From contig DGVL01000174.1 in the NCBI GenBank assembly GCA_002394965.1, positions 1 through 10,750 of the forward strand: a DNA stretch of 10,750 nt, given 5' to 3'. Position numbers and translations under genes: made by a program. Under the pieces are notes generated by a model. It was not told the origin of the DNA, did not search any database, and saw only the letters and a list, made by a program, of their open reading frames with translations. Positions within the stretch are counted from its first letter, which is position 1; every line of letters begins with the position of its first letter. Source of the DNA: Lachnospira sp. UBA4285. Its GTDB lineage: Bacteria; Bacillota; Clostridia; Lachnospirales; Lachnospiraceae. Below are positions 1-5,314 of the stretch, piece by piece.

Positions 1-498
1 GTACTTCTGGTCATAGTCCAGTCCGAATCCGACCACGAACTCATCCGGTATCTCGAAGCCTCTGTAGTCGGCCTCAAACGGAACCTCCCGCCGCTCAGGC
101 TTGTCAAGAAGCGACACGACCTTCAGGGACTTCGGATTTCTGTCCTGAAGGATCGGCACCAGCTTATGCAGCGTGTTGCCGGAGTCAATGATGTCCTCCA
201 CGATCAGCACGTCCTGCCCGGCAATGTCATCATCCAGATCCTTGCGGATTTTCACCGAGCCGCTGCTGCTCGTCCCGGACCCGTAGCTCGACACCTGCAT
301 GAAGTCAAACAGAACCGGCACACTGATGCGCTTGGCCAGTTCGCTCATGAACAGCACCGATCCCTTCAGAATACAGATCAGCTTCAGCTCGTGGCCCTCG
401 TAGTCCCGGCTGATCGTCTCGCCGAGCTCCTGAATCCGCTTGTTCAGTGTCTTTTCGTCAATCAGCACGCTGATGTTGCTGTAGATGTTGTTGTCCAT
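1..498 (-). CDS. hpt: Hypoxanthine phosphoribosyltransferase, 3' end cut by window edge
   Basis: Purine salvage enzyme of the cytoplasm: it transfers the phosphoribosyl group of PRPP to hypoxanthine or guanine, giving IMP or GMP. I translated it directly from the minus strand. The ATG is at 496-498 and 166 codons stay open to base 1, so only about 10-15 C-terminal residues should be missing. The PRPP-binding motif VLIVEDIIDSGNT sits at residues 97-109 with the acidic pair E101-D102. The pyrophosphate-loop LKGS is at 44-47, and a Ser/Gly-rich mobile loop at about 69-80 is typical of the family. It starts 29 bp after the tilS stop, so it is probably co-transcribed with tilS. In many Firmicutes tilS-hpt is followed by ftsH; that gene would lie beyond the left edge, which is inference. 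Confidence 0.93.
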   Translation of the reverse strand, partial: MDNNIYSNISVLIDEKTLNKRIQELGETISRDYEGHELKLICILKGSVLFMSELAKRISVPVLFDFMQVSSYGSGTSSSGSVKIRKDLDDDIAGQDVLIVEDIIDSGNTLHKLVPILQDRNPKSLKVVSLLDKPERREVPFEADYRGFEIPDEFVVGFGLDYDQKY

Positions 499-527
499 CT
501 CATTCCCTTTCCGCCCCGGGCACGGGC

Positions 528-2051
528 TCACCGGTCCTCCCCGCAGGACTCTGCGGCCGCCCGCACGGTGACACGCAGAACTCGTTTTGTACCGGCACTG
601 ATTAGTGCCGCCTGACTGCGCCGCACACCGACGGCCCAGTATATTTCGTTTCCGGAAGCAAGAAGCAGCAGCCCGTCTCGTTTTTCCCTCGGGACTTTCC
701 GGTCCTTCAGGACTTTCTGAAGAGACGCGCGCGATGCCGCTCCCGTGCGCATACAGTCGCCTTTCTGCGGATTTCTGAGCACTAATTCATCCTGCATTTT
801 ATCATAATCAAAGAACTTCGTGTACTCATTATCCTGAAGCCTGTCAAAATTTGCGCAGAGGTCTGCCCGGACCTCCCATTGCCCGAAGCGCAGGGACACC
901 CCGCCGCCCTCCGGAAGCCTGTCAAGGGCAGGAGACAGTGTCACCGGACTTTGCCTGTCTTCCCGGCACTCCGCCGCTTTTCTGGCGCTTCGCGGTGCGA
1001 TGTAAAGCTTCCCGTAGCTCACTTTCGCCTGCACGCCGTACGGAAGAATCGCCGCAGCCCCCGTCTGGTTCCCGAGAAGTTCCATCACCGCCCTGACGTG
1101 GGCGGCGCCGATATCTCTCTCATGCCCGGCCACCCGCACAAGCGCCGTCAGGAGTGCCTGTCTGGCAAGGAGCGGCGGCGCCTTGACAAGCGTCGGGATG
1201 GCAAGCACCATTGTCCCGGGTGTTCCCGGCTGTGCCTGAAGCCCTCCTGTCTGCGGCCCCCGCGCCGCCGCCACTGCCGCATCGAGCAGCGCCTCGCTCT
1301 GCTCCCGTAGCAGTTCTCCTGCTTCGGACAGCTGCCGCGCGGCGTCCGCGATGTGCCGGACTGCCTGCGCATTGATCTGTTCAAGTCCCGGCATCACATC
1401 GGCGCGCAGGATAGCCCGCGCGTTGTCATGCCCGAAATTCGTGCTGTCCGTCACGTACGGCTGCCCCTGTGCCGCGAGGAACGCCTCGGTGTCCTGCCTT
1501 GTCAGGCAGAGGAGCGGCCTCACGATGTCGCCTGCCTTCGGGTTCATTCCGGCCAGGCCATTTACCCCGGTGCCCCGCGCGAGCCGGAACAGCACCGTCT
1601 CCGCCTGATCCGTCGCCGTGTGCGCGACCGCAATCCGTGCCCCGCAGGCCACCTCTCGAAGTGCTCTGTAGCGCAGATTCCTGGCCGCCTCCTCCAGCGA
1701 CACCTTCTCCCGCCTGGCCTCTGCGGGCGCATCCACCATCTTCAGGACAAATGTCACCCCGAGCCTCTCGCACAGATCCCGCGTGAACGCAGCATCCGCG
1801 TCGGCCTGTGCCCCGCGGATCTGATGGTGCACGTGCACCGCGATCAGGCGGGGTGCCTTCCCGGGCGGCATCTGCGCGAAGAGTCGGCGCAAAATAAACA
1901 GGAGGCATACCGAGTCAGCCCCGCCCGATACCCCGGCGGTGACTGTCCGGCAGCCCCCGAACAGATCATTTTCTCTGCAGAAGTCCCGAACTCTCGCAAG
2001 GATCTGCTCCTGTCTCTTCCCGGGACTTTCCTCTCCGTTTGTCCTGCTCAT
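528..2051 (-). CDS. tilS: tRNA(Ile)-lysidine synthetase TilS
   Basis: ATP-dependent enzyme that joins lysine to cytidine 34 of the CAU-anticodon tRNA(Ile). This changes its decoding from AUG to AUA and its charging from Met to Ile. The 507-residue protein has the N-type ATP pyrophosphatase PP-loop SGGADS at residues 42-47. The family segments HVHHQIRG (about 73-80) and AHTATDQAETVLFRLARGTG (about 142-161) follow. A TilS C-terminal domain with RNPQKGD, KVPREKRDG and a final YWAVGVRRS stretch ends the protein. Length is slightly above the usual 430-480, with an alanine/glycine-rich insert near residues 255-285. The ATG overlaps the divIC stop in an ATGA arrangement, indicating translational coupling. 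The gene is normally essential, and the divIC-tilS-hpt order is conserved in Firmicutes. Confidence 0.95.
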   Translation of the reverse strand: MSRTNGEESPGKRQEQILARVRDFCRENDLFGGCRTVTAGVSGGADSVCLLFILRRLFAQMPPGKAPRLIAVHVHHQIRGAQADADAAFTRDLCERLGVTFVLKMVDAPAEARREKVSLEEAARNLRYRALREVACGARIAVAHTATDQAETVLFRLARGTGVNGLAGMNPKAGDIVRPLLCLTRQDTEAFLAAQGQPYVTDSTNFGHDNARAILRADVMPGLEQINAQAVRHIADAARQLSEAGELLREQSEALLDAAVAAARGPQTGGLQAQPGTPGTMVLAIPTLVKAPPLLARQALLTALVRVAGHERDIGAAHVRAVMELLGNQTGAAAILPYGVQAKVSYGKLYIAPRSARKAAECREDRQSPVTLSPALDRLPEGGGVSLRFGQWEVRADLCANFDRLQDNEYTKFFDYDKMQDELVLRNPQKGDCMRTGAASRASLQKVLKDRKVPREKRDGLLLLASGNEIYWAVGVRRSQAALISAGTKRVLRVTVRAAAESCGEDR

Positions 2052-2389
2052 TGTCTGCTGGCAGCGCGGAAAAGAATCTCATCCGGATACACGAGTCCGA
2101 ACTTTTCCTGCGCGATTTCCTCCACGTAGTCCTGCGTCTGCATGTACGCTTCCCTGGCCGTGAGAGCTTCCTGGCGCTCCTCCTGAGCGGCGACCTGCGC
2201 GTTCAGGCTCTGGATCTGCGCCTCATACTGCTGGTTTTTCCTGCGAAGCGACAATCCGTTTGCAATCAGAATGACAGCCAGAAGAACGATTGCGGCAGCC
2301 GCCGTGACGGCGCCGATCTTGATGGTCCGCTTTTTGCGGCGCTGTCTTTTCTCTCTGGTTTTCGCCGTAATATACTTGCCGTGTGCCAA
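2048..2389 (-). CDS. divIC: Septum formation initiator (DivIC/FtsB-family) division protein, TTG start
   Basis: Small bitopic membrane protein of the divisome. Members of the DivIC/FtsB family bind FtsL and FtsQ/DivIB through coiled coils and help activate septal wall synthesis. The 113-residue protein has a very basic cytoplasmic N-terminus (KTREKRQRRKKR, about residues 9-20). One membrane span follows at about 24-46 (IGAVTAAAAIVLLAVILIANGL). Next comes a Gln/Glu-rich coiled coil at about 47-85, and then the conserved YVEEIAQEKFGLVYPDE segment typical of the family. I chose TTG at 2387-2389 because AGGAGG lies 6 bp upstream. An in-frame ATG at 2437 exists but lies inside a palindrome and adds 16 residues unlike the family. 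The stop overlaps the tilS start. Placement between rqcP and tilS supports DivIC rather than FtsL. The symbol rests on family and order together. Confidence 0.85.
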   Translation of the reverse strand: MAHGKYITAKTREKRQRRKKRTIKIGAVTAAAAIVLLAVILIANGLSLRRKNQQYEAQIQSLNAQVAAQEERQEALTAREAYMQTQDYVEEIAQEKFGLVYPDEILFRAASRQ

Positions 2390-2395
2390 CGGATG

Positions 2396-2401
2396 CCTCC
2401 T
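2396..2401 (-). promoter_or_regulatory. Ribosome binding site that sets the TTG start of divIC
   Basis: On the minus strand AGGAGG is followed by the six bases CATCCG and then TTG. This is a near-perfect Shine-Dalgarno site at good spacing, and no ATG lies at a usable distance, so the gene very probably starts at TTG. Confidence 0.8.
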
Positions 2402-2427
2402 TTCCTTCTCATGCGCGGTGAATGACA

Positions 2428-2447
2428 GACCCGGCACGTGCCGGGTC
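2428..2447. repeat. Perfect 20-bp palindrome upstream of divIC
   Basis: The two arms GACCCGGCAC and GTGCCGGGTC are exact reverse complements with no spacer, centred on CACGTG. The palindrome lies between the rqcP stop and the divIC ribosome site, downstream of a possible promoter. No T-run follows on the minus strand, so it does not look like a normal terminator. It could be a protein-binding site or form an RNA hairpin in the divIC leader. Function unknown. Confidence 0.6.
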
Positions 2448-2475
2448 CGAACCGGTCTGCCTTTTCTGTACAGAC

Positions 2476-2503
2476 ATCATAACACAATTTATATATATTC
2501 GAA
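2476..2503 (-). promoter_or_regulatory. Possible sigma-A promoter for divIC-tilS-hpt
   Basis: On the minus strand TATGAT (2476-2481, 5 of 6 to consensus) lies 16 bp after TTCGAA (2498-2503, 3 of 6). The spacer is AT-rich. It overlaps the end of rqcP, and the predicted start would place the 20-bp palindrome in the divIC leader. The -35 is weak, so this is tentative. Confidence 0.4.
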
Positions 2504-2728
2504 CATCTCGCCTGCGTCTTCTTTGTGAATTGTTTCTTTAACATCCTTGACGCGCACTTTCACGTCCCGGTTCCCGAACTGAATCTCCAGCACGTCGCCC
2601 GCCTTCACTTCCGCGGACGCCCTGGCCGTGCGGCCGTTGATCGTGACCCGGCCGGCGTCGCAGGCTTCATTGGCCACGGTCCGTCTCTTGATGAGGCGGG
2701 ATACTTTCAGGTATTTGTCGAGGCGCAT
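2489..2728 (-). CDS. rqcP: S4-domain RNA-binding protein, RqcP/YabO-like
   Basis: Small RNA-binding protein. In Bacillus subtilis the homologue RqcP (YabO) works with RqcH in ribosome-associated quality control, helping alanine-tail addition on stalled 50S-peptidyl-tRNA complexes. The 79-residue product is essentially one S4 domain. It begins MRLDKYLKVSRLIKRRTVAN and contains the typical A-x2-A-C-x-A-G-x-V-x-I-N-G segment at about 18-33, then VKAGDVLEIQFG, and ends in an acidic tail. ATG at 2726-2728 is preferred because AAGGAG lies 6 bp upstream. The frame stays open further upstream, but that extension would run into the terminator stem at 2760-2789. Its position next to HU and upstream of divIC matches the Firmicute order hup-yabO-(yabP-yabQ)-divIC; the bracketed genes are absent here. 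It could also be called an HslR-type heat-shock protein by annotation pipelines, but length and context favour RqcP. Confidence 0.88.
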   Translation of the reverse strand: MRLDKYLKVSRLIKRRTVANEACDAGRVTINGRTARASAEVKAGDVLEIQFGNRDVKVRVKDVKETIHKEDAGEMFEYI

Positions 2729-2755
2729 ATTCTTCTCCTTTTTAACCATAAAGCG

Positions 2756-2789
2756 AAAAGGACTGCTGCGCATCTGCGATCAGCAGTCC
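2756..2789 (-). terminator. Rho-independent terminator after the HU gene
   Basis: On the minus strand GGACTGCTG (2781-2789) pairs perfectly over 9 bp with CAGCAGTCC (2760-2768) around a 12-base loop, and TTTT follows at once. It lies 43 bp after the HU stop and before the rqcP ribosome site, so it should end or attenuate the HU transcript. Confidence 0.8.
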
Positions 2790-2832
2790 CTTCTTCTTCA
2801 CGTCTCTTTTGTTGTGGCTGCCCGCCTGGGGT

Positions 2833-3107
2833 TCAGGCGTTGACAGCATCCTTCAGTGCCTTGCCAGGTCTGAACTTCGGTGCCTTCACGGCCGCAATGG
2901 TGATGGTCTTTCCGGTCTGCGGGTTCTTGCCGGTCCTCTCGGATCTGTCGATCACTTCAAATGAACCGAATCCGATCATCTGAACCTTCTCGCCCTTTAC
3001 AAGGGCATCGGTGACAACCTCTGAGAATGCATTCAGAAAGCTCTCGCAGTCCTTTTTGGTGAGTTTTGTTTTCGCGGCAATTCCGCCGTAAGCTCCGTCT
3101 TGTTCAT
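2833..3107 (-). pseudogene. hup: HU-family DNA-binding protein, reading frame broken by a one-base deletion
   Basis: HU is a small nucleoid protein that binds and bends DNA as a dimer. From about residue 12 to the end the frame is a textbook HU: AAKTKLTKKD, then VKGEKVQMIGFGSFEV, the DNA-binding arm with RTGKNPQTGKTITI, and the ending PKFRPGKALKDAV. The stop is at 2833-2835. The start MNKTEL, also typical, is encoded by the ATG at 3105-3107 but lies in another frame that stops after 24 codons. The HU frame itself has no usable ATG, GTG or TTG before an upstream stop. Start-to-stop length is 275 bases, one short of the 276 expected for a 91-residue HU. A single base is therefore missing, probably around 3084-3092; restoring it would give a family-like MNKTELTA-x-IAAKTK start. 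AAGGAG lies 12 bp upstream, somewhat far. Real mutation and sequencing or assembly error cannot be told apart here. Since HU is usually important and often single-copy, I lean to error. Confidence 0.85.
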
Positions 3108-3162
3108 GTTGTAAAAACTCTCCTTAATCGCATAAATACGCTATTTCAACCACTTATTGAAA

Positions 3163-3191
3163 TATATATCATTTCCCATCTTACTTGTCAA
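3163..3191 (-). promoter_or_regulatory. Promoter of the HU gene
   Basis: On the minus strand a consensus TTGACA (3186-3191) is followed by a 17-bp spacer and TATATA (3163-3168, 4 of 6). TATATT two bases further on gives 5 of 6 at 19-bp spacing. It lies about 55 bp upstream of the HU start and overlaps the -35 of the opposite promoter. Confidence 0.72.
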
Positions 3192-3213
3192 CATCTCCCC
3201 CTGAAACTATAAT
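3185..3213 (+). promoter_or_regulatory. Promoter of the GltA-like oxidoreductase gene
   Basis: TTGTCA (3185-3190, 5 of 6) is followed by exactly 17 bp and a perfect TATAAT (3208-3213). Transcription would start near 3220, giving a leader of about 78 bases. Its -35 shares five bases with the TTGACA of the divergent HU promoter. Confidence 0.75.
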
Positions 3214-3297
3214 AATAACAGCCGATATGCATTTCGTGGCCAGATTCCGGAACATTTTTCTTGTCAATTTACCGCCTCTGTGAAAGGACCCTGCCCT

Positions 3298-4575
3298 ATG
3301 TCTCTGCATGTACTTGATGAAGCTGACCGATGTCTCCAGTGTAAAAACCCGAGGTGCCGGGAAGGCTGCCCGATCCACACGGACATCCCGAATGCGATCC
3401 GGCTGCTTCGGGAGGGAAATCTGAACGAAGCCGGATGGATGCTCTTTGAGAACAATCCGCTCACCACCGTCTGCTCGCTGATCTGTAATCACGAGAATCA
3501 GTGCGAGGGGCACTGCGTGCGCGGCATCAAGGGCGCCCCCGTGCACTTCTCGGTCATTGAAAACTACATCTCCGAGACGTACGCCAATCAGATGACCAAA
3601 GGCCCCAGCATCAAGAACGGGCAGAGAGCCGCCATTATCGGCTCGGGCCCGGCAGGCCTTACGATCGCCGTCATTCTGCAGCGCTACGGATATGACGTCA
3701 CCATCTTTGAGGGCAAGGACAAGATCGGTGGCGTCCTGCGCTATGGCATACCTGAATTCCGGCTGCCGAAATCGGTCCTCGATGACTTCGAGTACCGCCA
3801 CCTGCGGATGAAGAACATAAAAATCCGTCCCAACACGACGATCGGGATGGCAATCACCATCAGTGATCTGTTCCGGGACGGCTACAGTTCGATCTTCATC
3901 GGGACCGGTGTGTGGAAACCGAACGTCCTGCACATCAAGGGCGAGACCTTCGGCAACGTGCACTTCGGGATCAACTACCTGAACAACCCGGACAGCTATC
4001 AGCTCGGAAGCCGCGTGAGCGTCATCGGCGCCGGTAATGCCGCCATGGACGTGGCCCGCACCGCCATCCGCAAGGGCGTGCGGCACCTGACCTGCTTCTC
4101 GCTCACGAAAAAAATAGCCGCGTCTGCCCATGAGTTCAGCTACGCGCAGCTCGAGGGCGTTGATTTTGAGTACAACTGGAAGCCCGTCCAGATTCAGGAC
4201 GACGGTGTGATCTTCCGGAAGGTCGAGGAACAGGAAGACGGGACGCTTGCGGAGATCCCGGACAGCGACAAGTTCTTCCCGTCCGACTCCGTGATTATCT
4301 CCATCAGCCAGGGTCCGCAGAACCGTCTCGTCAACACGACGCGCGGCCTGCACACCAATGACCGCGGGCTTCTGGAAGCCGACGATACAGGCCACACGTC
4401 CGTGCCCGGCATCTTCGCGTCCGGCGATGTCGTGGCCGGAGCCCGCACGGTCGTCGAGGCCGTCGCCCACTCCAAGGTCGTGGCCGAGTCCATGCACAAA
4501 TACATGCAGGGCTTAAAGACCGGCGCGACGCATCTGCCGACAGCGGAGGAACTGGACCAGGCAGATTCCACGTGA
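3298..4575 (+). CDS. GltA/NfnB-type NAD(P)-dependent FAD and iron-sulfur oxidoreductase
   Basis: Soluble flavoprotein of the glutamate-synthase small-subunit/dihydropyrimidine-dehydrogenase domain family. The 425 residues open with an iron-sulfur domain having two Cys quartets: C12, C15, C20, C24 and C59, C63, C69, C73. A first Rossmann fold for FAD follows (GSGPAG at 115-120, then IGGVLRYGIPEFRLPK). A second nucleotide-binding fold has GAGNAAMDVA at 244-253. The C-terminal FAD segment GIFASGD ends at 377. ATG at 3298 is chosen because AAAGGA lies 9 bp upstream; an in-frame GTG at 3280 has no such site. It is monocistronic with its own promoter. No glutamate-synthase large subunit and no NfnA-type ferredoxin-reductase partner is present here, so true glutamate synthesis is unproven. 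It may move electrons between NAD(P)H and another acceptor, or pair with a subunit encoded elsewhere. Confidence 0.85.
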   Translation: MSLHVLDEADRCLQCKNPRCREGCPIHTDIPNAIRLLREGNLNEAGWMLFENNPLTTVCSLICNHENQCEGHCVRGIKGAPVHFSVIENYISETYANQMTKGPSIKNGQRAAIIGSGPAGLTIAVILQRYGYDVTIFEGKDKIGGVLRYGIPEFRLPKSVLDDFEYRHLRMKNIKIRPNTTIGMAITISDLFRDGYSSIFIGTGVWKPNVLHIKGETFGNVHFGINYLNNPDSYQLGSRVSVIGAGNAAMDVARTAIRKGVRHLTCFSLTKKIAASAHEFSYAQLEGVDFEYNWKPVQIQDDGVIFRKVEEQEDGTLAEIPDSDKFFPSDSVIISISQGPQNRLVNTTRGLHTNDRGLLEADDTGHTSVPGIFASGDVVAGARTVVEAVAHSKVVAESMHKYMQGLKTGATHLPTAEELDQADST

Positions 4576-4583
4576 AGCAGCGA

Positions 4584-5222
4584 TCATTTGCCTGCCGATG
4601 CGGTCTCTGCATCAACGAACAGTTCCCGGAAGTACGGGAGCTTCTCCACCCAGCGGCAGTACTCGTGCCACTCTTCCAGCTTGTGATTTCGTCTGGCGAA
4701 GTACTGGTTCACGAGCGTCTCGTAATTCATCGTGACCGTGCGCATCTGATTGTAGCTCTCCGGGAGCAGCTGGATCATGTCGTACCAGAGCTGCTTGTCT
4801 TTGGTCTGCACATACTGCCCGCGGATCTCCTCAAGACATGCGATCACGCGGTCCAGCATCGCAAGTGTTCTCTCGTCCATGTGGTCGTGGGAGAAGTCGT
4901 CCCGCTCAAAGGGCTTCGCGTGGATCTTGTGCATCGTTGATGTGGAATTAGCCACCGTCGCGATCTTGTAGGTATCAAATTCCTTCCACCAGTAGATCGG
5001 CGCCGTGATGTCAACCGATACGAAGATCTGGCGGATGAACTTGCGGTGGTCGCTCCCGGCCCGCGCAAGCCGCTTCGCCAGATCCAGGTCATTGGGCCCG
5101 AAGGTAAATGTGCCGTCCGGATCCGTATGGCTGTCGCTTCTCGCCCAGCTGTTCAGCGGATTTCTGGCTCCCCGCATCGCGTTCTCGAAGTTCATGACGG
5201 CTGTGCGCTCCATCTTTATCAT
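4584..5222 (-). CDS. Divergent ThyX-like (flavin-dependent thymidylate synthase fold) protein
   Basis: I do not recognise this 212-residue protein by name, but its layout follows ThyX along its length. MRGAR near residues 16-20 matches the N-terminal A-A-R element. H59 and F62, then the API at 74-76, lead into TYKIATVANSTSTMH at 84-98. This aligns with the ThyX signature RHRxxSxNExSxRY: Ile, Ala, Asn and one Ser are kept, but the RHR and the final R-Y are replaced. The second half repeats the pattern: LLP (152-154), TMN (164-166), LVN (170-172) and R177/R178, where ThyX has LP, T-V-N, L-x-N and its dUMP-binding Arg. Catalysis is therefore doubtful and binding of a nucleotide or flavin is a guess. 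ATG 5220-5222 has AAGGAG 9 bp upstream. It converges with the oxidoreductase gene, leaving 8 bp between stops. Comparison with ThyX is from memory, not a search. Confidence 0.6.
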   Translation of the reverse strand: MIKMERTAVMNFENAMRGARNPLNSWARSDSHTDPDGTFTFGPNDLDLAKRLARAGSDHRKFIRQIFVSVDITAPIYWWKEFDTYKIATVANSTSTMHKIHAKPFERDDFSHDHMDERTLAMLDRVIACLEEIRGQYVQTKDKQLWYDMIQLLPESYNQMRTVTMNYETLVNQYFARRNHKLEEWHEYCRWVEKLPYFRELFVDAETASAGK

Positions 5223-5262
5223 TATGCTCTTCTCCTTTTCCTGTTTTCCCGTATATGAAATT

Positions 5263-5286
5263 GCGGGAGCGCCGAAGCGTTCCCGC
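5263..5286 (-). terminator. Strong UUCG-loop hairpin between scrB and the ThyX-like gene
   Basis: On the minus strand GCGGGAACGC and GCGCTCCCGC form a 10-bp stem with one A-C mismatch around a C(TTCG)G tetraloop, an especially stable RNA loop. It lies 29 bp after the scrB stop, so it may end the sucrose operon transcript. The following AATTTCATAT is only a weak T-tract, so termination may be partial, or the hairpin may sit in the leader of the downstream gene. Confidence 0.55.
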
Positions 5287-5294
5287 CTGTCTTT

Positions 5295-5300
5295 ATTATA
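5295..5300 (-). promoter_or_regulatory. Possible -10 element for the ThyX-like gene
   Basis: A perfect TATAAT on the minus strand, 73 bp upstream of the ThyX-like start, in the short gap after scrB. No good -35 is present 16-18 bp upstream and there is no TGn extension, so it is weak evidence on its own. If used, the UUCG hairpin would lie at the very 5' end of the mRNA. Confidence 0.3.
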
Positions 5301-5314
5301 TTACACCTCGCGCA

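Noticed and set aside
2390..2437. Start of divIC at ATG 2437
   Set aside because: The added 16 residues are not family-like and are encoded partly by the palindrome, while TTG 2389 has AGGAGG at 6 bp.
2428..2447. Palindrome as a Rho-independent terminator of rqcP
   Set aside because: No T-run follows it on the minus strand and it sits close to the divIC ribosome site, so it is listed as a repeat of unknown function.
3181..4497. A 438-codon open frame on the minus strand opposite the GltA-like oxidoreductase gene
   Set aside because: It mirrors a strongly supported gene, has no recognisable domain, and long antisense frames are expected in GC-rich coding DNA.
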